Below, piece after piece: positions 35,700 through 46,733 of a DNA stretch of 64,000 nt. The stretch spans positions 61,287,251 through 61,351,250 of the forward strand of contig CM056994.1 of the NCBI GenBank assembly GCA_029891345.1, in the 5' to 3' direction. Both the position numbers and the translations under genes were made by a program. Below the pieces are notes generated by a model. That model saw only the letters and a program-made list of their open reading frames with translations, had not been told where the DNA came from and did no database searches. The stretch comes from Dryococelus australis. Taxonomy: Eukaryota > Arthropoda > Insecta > Phasmatodea > Phasmatidae. How positions within the stretch are numbered: the first letter of the stretch is position 1; every line of letters begins with the position of its first letter.

Positions 35700-36975
35700 C
35701 CTATTTTCACTGATGTGTATCATGCTCCGCTGCGGAGCATGTGGCCGCTTGGCTAGCGCTTCACTTGTTGCACTACACTTTATCACACTCTCTGCTCTGC
35801 ACTTTTCCAAACTTGCACGGGGCATTCCTTGCGTAGCACCACTTATACTGGCGCAATGCTTGCACGGTTGAGTGCTGATGATGACTGCGCTGATGAGATG
35901 TGGTGCGGCGGGTAAACAGACTAGGAAGGGGGTAACGCAGCACACTTCAAACCCCTCCACCCCTGCAAGGTCGTTTGCAGTTGCACAGCATCACGTGTGG
36001 CAGACGCACTTTTGCATGCTCCTCTTCCTTGATGCAAAGTGTACGGGCTTTTTGCTAACCCCTCACACACCTGGAACGTTGGCTGCTGCCGCTGCTCCTT
36101 GCAGTCTGGCTTTTGTGGGGCGTTGGGATGTCCCCGCAAGTAATGCATCCTGCAGGCAGATGCTTCTGCCGTCGAGACTGCCGAGGGCCATACGAGCCGG
36201 CCAACCCACTTCTCTCGCTATCACTACTGCTGTTGCTCATGCTATCTGCTCGTATTGGCCATGTCACCACTGGGAGCGACCCAGGCAGGCAGAAACTTGG
36301 CGCGGGGGGGGGGGGGGGAAGGGTTGATCATGCTACTGGGACCTCCCAGGTGGCACTGAAACCCTTGATGATCTCTTATGCTGTTTGTGGTTTCCTTGCC
36401 AGCCGATGGCGCCACGTCAACGAGCATCACAGTGCTAGCTGGCGGACCCATCCCCAGGAGTACTGGCACCAGTTGCGGTGCTGGTGCTCCAACGGCGACG
36501 CTGTTATGCGTTGCTCTGTTAAGCACTAAGGAGCTTGTTGTTGGATGCACGTCACCTGGCGCCAGTGCGCCGGCAACGTTCAGCTCTTGGCACCTGCTGC
36601 TGACTTCCCTGGGGAGGGTGCGGATGCACCTTCCTCTTCTGCCTCTCTGCCCTGGTGCTTGACAGTGATGTCACCATTATGGGTCACCAGGGCTCTTGCT
36701 CCACTAGCTGCTTGCTCTTGCCTTGCACTTGTAGGAAGTGTTGGGGAAACAATTTCCGTGGGTGTCACATCGTCCCTATCACTCCAACCTGTGTCGTCCT
36801 GGCCCCTGAAGGACGTGGCCTCGTCCAGCGCCATCGACACTTCAGCCTCAGGTGGTGACCCCCTTGAGGGAGATGCTGCCCCACCTTCATCCCTTTGCAC
36901 TTGCTTTTGGAGCTCAACAGGTGGACCGTCGTTGTGGGAGTTTAGGGCACTGGGGACATCCTCACAGCGACATCT
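35700..36975 (-). pseudogene. Post-integrase Ser/Pro/Ala-rich tail (relic D)
   Basis: Open minus-strand frames at 36900-36580 (GAASPSRGSPPEAEVSMALD), 36550-36242 (APAPQLVPVLLGMGPPASTV) and 36148-35694 have the composition of a disordered protein, without a membrane segment or signal peptide. A G run at 36304-36318 encodes prolines. Comparable in place and composition to the tail of relic B, but not obviously alignable to it by eye. Function unknown. Confidence 0.45.
35721..35741. repeat. Perfect 10-bp inverted repeat (hairpin)
   Basis: CATGCTCCGC, one T, GCGGAGCATG: a perfect palindrome with a 1-base centre. Confidence 0.9.
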
Positions 36976-36979
36976 CCGG

Positions 36980-37620
36980 GTGAAATATGGATGTCGTCCC
37001 AGTGTGCCCTAACACTCTTCCTACCCACGTGGACCAAGTATGTTGTTGGCTCGATGCTCTTCATTACCCGGTGCGGTCTGCTCCACAATGCAGCCAGGCC
37101 CGCGCAGAAGTTTTGACGGGCGGCTGACTGTGGGTGTACCCGTAGGTAAACCTGTCCGGGTTGCAGGACTGGAGATGGCCTCTTGCTTGATGGGACCCAC
37201 CTTGCTGCATATATCCTCTGACGCTGCTTCTGCCCGTGGTACTGTCGACAACGCTTTTCCCACTATCCTGCACTGCCTCCTGTGCTACTGTTGGTGTTTT
37301 CTTGCGGGCAGTTTTTCTTGCCCAGTAGGGTCAGGTTGTGCCCTAACAGGACGTCGGCAGGTGTCCAGCCAGTGGCTGCATTAACACGCCGGCGGAGGGT
37401 GAAGAGGGTGGCGGGCAGATGTTCTGCCCAGATGGTGTGTAGGTTCTCCAAATGGAGCCGCAGTTGTATCTTCAATTCCTCGTTGCAGTGCTCCGTGGAG
37501 TTCGCTCGCAGATGACAGGTGGTACATCTCGCCATCTTCAGGTGGTACACCTCCCACTGGGTGCACATTTCTTGCCATTTTCTGCCAGTAAATTGGGTAC
37601 CATTATCAGTTAGCAACTAT
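36980..37620 (-). pseudogene. Gypsy integrase core and C-terminus (relic D)
   Basis: Minus strand from 37616: LTDNGTQFTGRKWQEMC contains the second catalytic Asp in the D-N-G-T-x-F motif. Then come HLRANSTEHCNEELKIQLRL (region of the catalytic Glu) and RRRVNAATGWTPADVLLGHN. In a shifted frame the C-terminal domain reads ALWSRPHRVMKSIEPTTYLV and HVGRKSVRAHWDDIHI (about 37110-36975). Frame changes mean it is not intact. Confidence 0.85.
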
Positions 37621-37789
37621 TTTGGGTAGCCCCAACATGCAAAGAACTCCCTCTCCAACACTTTCACGATGCTTGCCACTCTTGCGATGCTTATTGTGTA
37701 TGCCTCCACCCACCAGGAGAAGTTATCCGTAACCACCAGTATGGCCCCATCAGGTCGAAGCTCACTGTCTCAAATGACTGCTTTGGCTC

Positions 37790-38620
37790 AGAAAGGAGCC
37801 TACATGAAACCCCGGTAGCATTAACTCAGGCTAATAATGTCACAGACAGTGATTTGCAATGCCCAGTAGAAAGGTGTAAGGGCGCAGGTGTCAATGTCAT
37901 CCCATGTACGTATTGCCATAGGCAATACCACTACGTGTGTCTAGGGTGGGAGGACATCCCTAGATACACAGATGGTTTAGAGTTCAGGTGTCAGACGTGC
38001 AGAGGCACAGATGATAATATGTCATTGGCCCGAGTGTGATGGCCAAGGGCAGCACATGGTACACTGTATACTATGCAATCTTGAGTACCATCATAGATGG
38101 ATTGGGCTCCAACACCCTCCTTTATACTTTCCCTCCCTGCGGCCGATGGTGTCACTGCTGCCGAGCCTCGTGGAAAGGCGTTAAATATGTCAACAGCCTC
38201 CAGGTAGGGATATAAGAAATACGTGGCACAGCCCACTGCCCAGAAATAACCAATCCCTGCGATTGGAGACTAGCAAATCCCGCATCCCTGTGGCAGTAAT
38301 TGGTTCACCCCCCATCTCATTTTAATATCATCCCCATCTGTTTATTCTGAGTAATTTTAGTCTCTATTAGTGAAAGCTGGCATCATGCTTCTTGATGGCA
38401 CTCACGGTGAGTAAGATCAAGCTCCCTGGGAGGGAGTCTCTCTCAGTCAAACTCACCCTGGAGTTTGATTCCCTTCCATCTTCTCTCAGCCCTTCAACCA
38501 TATGGTGCCCCGCTAGATCCCCAAAAGTGGGCCAATCCAACTGCACTGCACCCCGGAGGGAATCAGCACTTACATCCACCTTACTTAGCCTCTCTGCCTA
38601 TCTTCTTTCGTTCTGCTGTG
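37790..38620 (+). mobile_element. Gypsy relic E: Gag fingers followed by LTR fragment
   Basis: First finger at 37857-38004: CPVERC, CTYC, YHYVCLGW, FRCQTC, with the family's spacing. The second finger is degenerate at about 38039-38112 (HCILCNLEYHHRWIGL). From about 38330 to 38600 the sequence matches the relic F LTR near 4215-4400 (shared CACGGTGAGTA and AGCTCCCTGGGAG-type words). Gag followed directly by LTR implies that pol was deleted. Confidence 0.65.
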
Positions 38621-39375
38621 TCCATGGCTCAGTGGGTAAAACAAATTTCATCTTCAGGGGTGGCAACCGTATGTCAATTTATGGGTGGGCAGTACAAACT
38701 CATTAAATATCCACGTGTCTGTAGCTGTCCAAAATTGCATGGATCAACCCTGTAGCCATGGGATTGTCTGCCGACATGTGACTTGCTCCATAATTCTATC
38801 AGCGCGTGATGATGGGGCGAAGTCGAAAAGTAGAGGGTGCATGTTTGTTGCGCAGTAGGGTGGCATGTGTCAGCATATTACAGTGGTCAGCACATCAGTG
38901 TTCTGATCCCATTCTGGAGCATCTCTTTAGGCTGGCATCACATAATAACAGACTCCTGTGAACTAAACAGTGCCCTGTATCTTTGGCAAATCATGCATTT
39001 GTGGCTTAATTTTAAATCTGAGAGGGATTCTTTCTGTTTACAGTGACAATAAGTTTGGGCATTAGTATCCCAATTTCTGAAATTTGCTGCCCACTGGCAT
39101 GCAAATTGCAAATGCATGTCGGGCGGACAGCCGAATTAACATGCCTTGAAACAGTCAAAAGAACTGTACCTTAAAAATCAAGAGCTGATCACCAGTATTC
39201 TACAAATTCAATGCATACAAACTTGAAAAAAAGTCTGCTCCAGTGAATAGCTGAAGTAACAGCCAGCTGTAAATATTATTCCAGGAAGTTGCATTGTTGA
39301 CTTTCATATTGATGTAAAACTTAAAATTATGACCATACTATTTATTTAAAGTACTTGCATTAAGTTTTTGATAAA
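38621..39375. other. Intronic stretch, nothing recognised
   Basis: No repeat or coding signal identified. Confidence 0.35.
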
Positions 39376-39639
39376 TATTACTGCCTCCGAAGCAACAAAA
39401 GATATATTCTGAGGATCGGAATTTCATTACTGTACTTGGTTCGTAGAAAACAGTAGAGCATTTTTTAAAATTGCCATTTGTTATGTTCGGTTTTAAGTTG
39501 TAACTTATATTACTGCCTCCGAAGCAACAAAAGATATATTCTGAGGATCGGAATTTCATTACTGTACTTGGTTCGTAGAAAACAGTAGAGCATTTTTTAA
39601 AATTGTCATTTGTTATGTTCGGTTTTAAGTTGTAACTTA
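39376..39639. repeat. 132-bp tandem duplication
   Basis: Two adjacent copies, 39376-39507 and 39508-39639, differ visibly only in TTGCCATTTG versus TTGTCATTTG. The near identity indicates a recent event. An open frame crosses both copies because 132 is divisible by three, but nothing suggests it is a gene. Confidence 0.95.
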
Positions 39640-42600
39640 ACCTGTGGAACCTTGCTCGCTGCTGTGCTGCAGGCATAGGAACTTGGAAAGTTTTTGTTTT
39701 GGTGATTGAATCTGAGTTATTGGTGTGATGGCTTCTGTTGAGGAATGCTTCCAATTGAGTTATCATTCTAAATATGGTACTGTTCAATGACTGTAGGAAA
39801 CCTTAGGAGCTTAAGAATGAGGTACACAGAGCGACAAACTCCCTCAGCTGCCAACCCCTACCTGTTGCTGAGGGTACCTGGCTAAGTTCCTTTTCAGCTG
39901 TCTGCAGCCTTGGACTCTTTGGTCTCCTCGACACTGAGATATATGCCTGTAGCTCTGGTTCTGACTTTAGAGGGAGATGCATTATGGTGTTTACAAAGAA
40001 TACTAAAGTCTGTTGAGAGTAGCTAAAAGATAGCTCCCTTGTTGAGTGAAGGTCATACTTTACTCTGCTTGCTTTCTAAGGTGGATGGGTGAGGTGATGT
40101 TTGTAAACATCAGTACCTTTGGTATTGGTGGCAATGCCACTAGTCCATGGTGAATACACACATCTATGGAAGTTGCACACTCCTTGGAATCTTGCTTGTG
40201 TTTAAGTCACCAGCCTTCCATTGAACTCCTATCAGTTAGGTCCCAGGGCAGTTCCAGTTCAGGTTAATGCTTTGGTTGCAAGCTGCATCAGTTGTTCCTG
40301 CAATGCTAAAAATAATAAATTAATAAATAGCAAGGATGGGTCCACTTGGTCTTGGATACACCTCTGTGGGATTTGTAGCTTCTTTATTCCAGTTTATGTT
40401 GTTGTCCCGAATGAAAATAAACTTTTTCAGACAATCTGTTCCATGATTCAAACTCAGATCCTCTCACCACCTGGCTATTGTTCCTGGTAACTCATCAGAA
40501 TGTGAGGTTGTCACAGGGTGGCTAGTTATAAAGTGTGTTCGTTAGTTGGACATTGGCCAAAGTGAGGTAGGCCACTGTCAACAGATGTTGACCACTGTCA
40601 ACTGTAGGCCACTGTCAACAACGACCACATGTGCAATCTCAATCCCTGGCTGCTACCGTGATGGGTGACTCACCAGGTTAGCAAGATGAGCCTGGATGCA
40701 TTGGTTGCCAGACTGCAGCAAGAACAAGTCACTGTTCAGTGAACCAATACTCTTGTTTTTACCAAGGAGTGGCAAACACGTCATGCTGGAGCTGGCCTGC
40801 TTGCTTCTTCCCAAGGTGACTTGTGCCTTCATACGCAGTGATTACATTCTTCATCCTGAGGTCTCATGAAGTAGGCTAATATTCCTGTCAACTACTACTT
40901 TATCTTTGTATATGCTGCTACATGCAACGTATAGCAAAATCTGACCAATTTTATACAGTTGATTTTACTAGAAAAAGTGTACAGATCTTATCTGTACACC
41001 ACTCGAGGGTCCTGTTGTACATTGTCTTAAAGTAAGAAACCCTCTTCAGTGAGTTATGAATGTGCACACATTACTGAAGCACAGTGTGCTGAAATACTGT
41101 GCTGAAATAATCCATGGAAATGCAACAGTTCCTAGTCACAATGCAGTATGTGCCTTTACGCTGATCCCACCTTCTTGCTCAGGATTGGTGATCTGATTCT
41201 ATTTTGTTCGGAAAGAAAACCAATAAAAATGTTACAGTATTTTATTGTACAATGCCTGTTGCTTGTTTCATAATGTGTTCCTGTTCAAAACTAGACAATT
41301 CCCCCCTCAAAAATGAATACATTTTCAGCTAGGTAATCTAAGGAGTGAGCTCTTGGCAAAATGCAAGAAGTAATTTATGGGTGAATCAACACATAAGGGG
41401 TTTCCCTCCAGATATAGCTAAATGTGCTATCTTTCTAAAAGTATGGATATTGGAGCTCTATAACTGTAGATAATTAATAAAATGAATTGCACAGAAATAA
41501 ATGGTGAGATATAAATTTAGATTCCGCCTTGAAATGTCTGTTAGTGTTGAATCAATTACGTGATCTTGAAGAACCATGTAATGGCATTACCCTTTCATGT
41601 TGTAGCATGGCAAAGGCTAGTTAATAGCCCTGCAACAGTGTCAAAAGATTGAGTATTGGACATTACTGTCTGGTCTAGCTTAGTTGGTCTATACACAAAA
41701 CTTCACAAGTGCAAGTTTGAGATTAGAGAAAAAAAAATTTTTAAGTTGCAAAGTATTTTCTTTCAATTTTTTTAAATTTCATGTAATAAGTTCACCGTCT
41801 TACAAAGTTGTAGAAACACACAGTTCAAGGAAACAGCACGAACACGAACATCGCCGCAGTAGCTCAATTATTTAGTTAACACGTCACTCACATTTGCATC
41901 ACGAGACAGGCAAGCACGTCGCCCACCCTCATGCCTGCTTCAAGGCTGTACAACATTTGCTACAGAGCCCAGGGCCCTTGCTACTCAGCTCGGCACGTGT
42001 TGCTATGTCCTCTCCTAGCTAACTTACTAAAAATAGGACTTGGCCAGGACTCGTCTTCTCCTATTGGCCAAAATGAACTACGTCACAGAGAACTCACAAA
42101 AGGTTTGGAACAAATTTTGCTTTTGAAAGAAAAACTATAAAATAAGTTGAAAAAAATTTATCTCAAACTGATGCAACCTCACTGGGACACTCAGAACTCA
42201 TAAATGCAAGTGCACTGCAGATAACGACTCAAATACGGCTTCAACTTTCAAACGCAGATAAACTGTTCCTGCTCCATATAGCACAAAAAAAAAAAATTAA
42301 AAATATTACACTCACTTGCAAAAAAAAATGAATTTGACTAAAAATCTGATTTAATATTAATTATAAAAACTGTTAAAAAATACGTAATCAGTACTGCTAC
42401 AATATATTCAAACACTTTAAATGGTTAATTTCCATTTTAATTCTACCAAGTTATTTGCATGATGAGAGAATTTTCCAATGTGTAACCTTACAAAGTCTAA
42501 GTAAAAGTGAATTGTTTACTTAGGATTAAGGGGTGTGGGGTGTATTAAAATTTTGATTTAAATTTATAGTAGCCAAATGTAGTATCTAGTATAGAGGAAT

Positions 42601-42848
42601 GGAAGTACTTCAGCAACTTGGTTTTCTTGGCAAAGGTAGGACCTGTTTGTACTTAATTGTAAATTTGAACAGTGCTAGAATGTTTTACTGGTCATAGGCA
42701 GAAGCATCAATGGATGGTTGCATGCTTTATCTTGGAGAATTTCTGATATATAAATCTGTGTACTCAAGAATAATTAGTGGATGGTCTTAATGTAAACAGG
42801 TTCTCAATTAACATACTAGTTCTGACAGTAGTTTCATTTGTCTTCCAG
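39640..42848. other. Intronic stretch with minor repeats
   Basis: A small cluster of GCCACTGTCAAC words lies at 40571-40622. The rest is anonymous sequence. A short open frame at 41931-42140 has no recognised domain. Confidence 0.4.
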
Positions 42849-43054
42849 CTGCAAAGAGTGAGATGGTAAAGTCGAAGCTGCCCAACTCGGTGCTGGGCAA
42901 GATATGGAAGTTGTCAGATGTGGACAAGGATGGGTTACTGGATGCTGATGAGTTTGCCCTCGCCATGCATCTAATTAGCATCAAGATAGATGGTCATGAC
43001 CTGCCATCAGAACTGCCTGACCATCTTTTGCCTCCTTCAAAGGGTGATTTCTAG
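42849..43054 (+). CDS. Past1: EHD/Past1 ATPase, terminal exon (EH domain and stop)
   Basis: Joined to the previous exon through a split GCT codon, it reads AAKSEMVKSKLPNSVLGKIW, then KLSDVDKDGLLDADEFALAM and HLISIKIDGHDLPSELPDHL, ending LPPSKGDF and a TAG at 43052. This is the Eps15-homology domain, which binds NPF peptides in endocytic partners; DVDKDGLLDADEF is its EF-hand loop with Asp/Asp/Asp and Glu in the calcium-binding positions. Acceptor TCTTCCAG|CT. The three exons in the window give about 176 residues, roughly the last third of an EHD protein. Confidence 0.95.
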
Positions 43055-43568
43055 ACATTCCTGCCATATTGGTTTTGTTTGTTGTATCACTGTGTATAAA
43101 CATTGGAATACATGTTTATATGCATGGCCATAAACATACTTGTAAAAAGAATATCTACACTACTATGCGAGTAAAGAGATGAATATACCAGAATTTGGTA
43201 GGTAAAAATATAATTTTTGAAGCATTAAAGATATTTTATTTTAGTATTGTTAAAATAACTTAAAATATGGTTGACTGTATTGTGCAAAAGTATTAAAATT
43301 AGCATGTGTGTGCACGCCACAAAGTGTCTTATAAAGCATTTTTAAAATGCACTTTATCTGAAAGAAAGTTTTATGTAAAATCTATTTGTAAGAAGAGCAT
43401 ATGCTTAGATCATGTAAAATCATCGTATTACATTTTTATGCGTAAGAGGCATTTTTCCATATTGTTTTAGGTACTAATTTTTGCTATTGTGATCTCTAAG
43501 TATAAAAATTATCTGAAATATTCAACCAATGAAATAGTATGTATATTGTAAATTACTTCTACCACATA
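43055..43568 (+). other. Probable EHD 3' UTR
   Basis: AT-rich sequence following the stop. ATTAAA occurs near 43225 as a possible polyA signal; no AATAAA is seen before the retroelement at 43569. The UTR end is a guess. Confidence 0.4.
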
Positions 43569-44947
43569 GGGAACCGAACACCATACCACCCTAGCGTACC
43601 ACCCCTGGGCAAACCCGACCGAACATCATAATCAAGACGTAAAAACCCAGTTACGAGTCTGGTTAGGAGCCGACCACACGAGATGGGCGGAACTGATTCC
43701 AGAGGTTATGTTTTGCATAAGAAACCAAGTCAATGCTGCAACCGGGAAAACACCTGCAGAGATGGTACAAGGCCACGAATTGCGTACGCCAGGAGAACCC
43801 CGCGAAAATCCACCCGTACCGCTCAGAAGAAATTGTCACCCATCAGCTACAGATACATGAACAGGCAAGGGAAAATCAGGAGAGATACTGTAGCATGTGG
43901 GTACCTGAGATAAAAGGCAGCCGCCAGAGTTAGTACCAGTCATGTATGTGTATGTGAGGGAGAACCCGTTGTCTGTGAGAGGGAAGAACCACTGCACAGG
44001 ATTGACACCCAGGTGGATTAGGCCAGTAAGAGTAACGGCGAAGATGGATAATTCCACGTTCCTAGTGAAGTTAGGACCGAGACGTGTGACAAAATGGTAC
44101 TGTGATGACCTGTGTATAGCCCGCACACCTGTAGGGAAGAGAGGCAAGGAGACAATGATAAGTCCAGTACCTTGGCGATCACGGCATAGCATACCAGGAA
44201 GCACACGCAGTAGCGTCAACAACACGTGCACAAATGTCAACAACACTAGTCCTGGAAACCCGTACACAGAAAATGTAAACAACAATTTCGTAAACACCAT
44301 GACATTCAGGGGTTTCACGTCATCCGAATACTCCACACCGAACAGAGAGGAGAATGGCAACAGCTTGGTAAACCAGAGTAGTTTTCAAGGGTTTGCTAGT
44401 GTAAATGGGAGAGGAAGCTGTAACAACAGTGTACACGTAAATCATAAAACAACCAGTTGCAGTGATACATCTTTTAAAGGTCCTTCTGCACCCATAAGGG
44501 ACAACCTAGCAGAACAGCACAGTTTTAAGGGGTTTCCCCAAGGCACGAGTGAAAATGGTTGTAACCAAAGTGAAAATGTAAATGTGAAAGTGAAAAGGAG
44601 ACACCTCTCAGAGGATTTTCTATACCCGCGGGGTATAGTTTGTGAAAACAGTACAGTTTTAGAGGGTTTGGGGGAGATAGTATGGAATTGAATACGACGG
44701 TGACTATTACGCAGAATGTCATTAAACCGCATCACGTCACTTGCAAGAGGTGAGGCGAATCACCACTCCATTCCAACAACATGGTTCCAGCCTACACCCC
44801 CACCCTCTGCAAACGCCGCAGCTTGAGAAGACCTCTGAGACCATGCTTCCTTTGCCCTCAATCGGTGGTCCCGGTTCACAGCCAGGCAGAGTCCACCAGA
44901 GCAAAGTTAGTTGCTCCCACCATCTTGGCATTCGAGGGAGGGGTCGT
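43569..44947 (+). mobile_element. Gypsy relic J: integrase end and repeat-bearing tail
   Basis: Starts abruptly within integrase about 0.5 kb after the EHD stop, in the same orientation. Contains the integrase core end, C-terminal domain and a tail frame, then about 250 bases that may be LTR. Element H copy 2 begins at 44948, so the 3' end is interrupted or truncated. Confidence 0.7.
43597..44691 (+). pseudogene. Gypsy integrase C-terminal part with FxGF-repeat tail (relic J)
   Basis: From 43597: YHPWANPTEHHNQDVKTQLR, WAELIPEVMFCIRNQVNAAT, GKTPAEMVQGHELRTPGEP, the region around the catalytic Glu of gypsy integrase, matching relics B and D. After a frame break, the frame from 43942 to 44691 is open for 249 residues: CTGLTPRWIRPVRVTAKMD and TFLVKLGPRRVTKWYCDDLC (C-terminal domain), then an Asn/Ser-rich tail with MTFRGF, SSFQGF, TSFKGP and HSFKGF motifs spaced about 30-45 residues apart. 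No membrane segment. The open tail is longer than expected by chance. Confidence 0.75.
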
Positions 44948-46733
44948 TTAACGCCAGCTAACAGTCAGCGGCAGTCAGACCATGATGGCACTCATAATTC
45001 ACGTGACACGTGGGTACACACATGCGTAAAGAGGCCATAACACATACTTTCCTGTAACAGGATTATTGTTATTTACAGTGTATTGTATGTTTCTCCATTC
45101 TCTTTCAGGTCTCAAAGTGTTTTAAATTGTTAAAAATGTATTTTCAAAAATATTCTTTTTTAAATTCAAAATGTGCGCCGTGCGAAGGAACAGACGTTGA
45201 TATTCAGATGTGAACACGTTCAAAGACAATTTCTTGATAATGATATTTCTGATTTTACGTTGTTTTAATAATTTTGTACTGAAAATAATTTAAGTGCCAA
45301 ATCTTTTAAAGTAACAATATTTTATTTAGCATGCATAGCACTTCCGCTTGTGTGAACCCCGTAGGCAGCCATGGTAGGTCCACGCGACCCCTGCCTTTGG
45401 GCAGTCGTCCTTGGAGAGCTGGCGAGGTAAGATGCTGTCACGTACACACTTCATATTTTTGCACTGAGTTAGATTTCCATAGTTCACTTTAGTGTACCAG
45501 TCAACATTTGCTTTGCGTACGTTTTGCCAGACATCCCCAGCATAATGCTTCCGCTTAAATAATTATTTTGCGCCCGTGCAGCTTTTTGAAACTTAAATTG
45601 ATGGAAGGAGGAAAGATGTCGGAGAGGCCATGTGGCCCGTGCAACTTTGAATCAGGTACCATCCACCTATGTTAAAGGCTTTACATAGTAATTTCTGCTT
45701 CACTGCCACTGGCAATTTAAAGGGTAAATTTGTATGTATGAATTTTAGGGTTTTTGTCATGTTAACTTGTTTTATGGCCACATCACTTGCGACCACGTGG
45801 TTAACCGCCGCCAAGTCTGTGTAGCGCCATCATCGCACTTAAAGTGTTCTTGTTGATAATTTCTTGCGCGCCATAATTTTCTCAGGGTCATGTGTATTGT
45901 TTCATTAAAAGAGTTCTTGTAATTTTGCTATTATTGATGATTTGTAACGACAACACGGTCAACCGCACACGTGGATATTTCCGTCACCAAACACGCTAGC
46001 AACGCTGAAGTGCTTAAAAATGTCATTAGAATAATTTTCTAAAGAGTGCAGTAATTCTGTCCGACTGGATTCTTATGAATTTCACTGAAAATATTGCATT
46101 TCCACATGCACCATGTGGCCTGCTAAGAACTTCATTCAGCGGCATCCGCGTCCTGTAAGAATGCTTTCCCGCATCTGCGTGTTTATTGTGCCTGTCCATA
46201 TTGTGTCCCATGTTTTCTCATCATTATTTGTATAATTTGTACAGTGACATTATTTTCATCCTAGCCTGCCAAGTGTATAGACCGTCACCACACACACCAC
46301 GTGGTGGGAGGCACGTCCCGACAAGTAAGCGTCAGCGATATCAGTAATCACACGTGTTAGTGCCCATTTTGTAATTACAGTCCATCCTAGCGGCTGTAGA
46401 CCTCGTTCCTTGTGGGGGCTGTGTTCTGAAACACTCCGTAGAAAATCATCCATCTATGAGTGCGTTATAGTAATGGCGAGCTGGGGGAATCACCCAACGG
46501 AATTAACTAGACATGCCCGAAGTTAATCATTAAATCATTTTCTGTCATGATATGTACGAGTTGTAAAATAAAATCAATTCTACCAGTGCATAAAATAGGT
46601 TTTTATTTAGCGTCACACCAGCCATTTCCCACCTTTTTTCAGTGTTAAATGTTTACTAATGATCAGTGTTTTGTAAAGAGACTCGGGTGAGACGAACACA
46701 CAGAACCCACAGCATCCCTGAATTTAGGGAAGA
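44948..46733. mobile_element. Element H, copy 2 (inverted)
   Basis: Inverse of 26200-27947. The right-hand end homologue here is TTAACGCCAGCTAACAGTC at 44948. Homology stops at about 46733, so the other terminal repeat is missing. Divergence from copy 1 is considerable. Confidence 0.65.

Larger units (their letters stand above)
35700..37790 (-). mobile_element. Gypsy relic D: integrase and long disordered tail
   Basis: The minus strand carries the integrase core and C-terminus (37790-36980) and then a long tail (36980-35700) rich in Pro, Ser, Ala and Thr. It begins abruptly at about 37790, back-to-back with relic E on the plus strand. Gag, protease and RT are absent. No clear 3' LTR was recognised. 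Confidence 0.65.
18083..42848 (+). other. EHD intron, about 24.8 kb, packed with transposons
   Basis: Bounded by GTAAGC and TTCCAG. It contains a pogo-like MITE (18575), gypsy relic B with nested G and H, gypsy relics D and E, and a 132-bp tandem duplication. It is nearly five times the length of the preceding intron, and a large part of it is identifiable mobile DNA. Confidence 0.85.

Noticed and set aside
35872-36529. Plus-strand open frames of 138-151 codons
   Set aside because: Opposite to the integrase tail of relic D; the composition is explained by GC-rich antisense coding.
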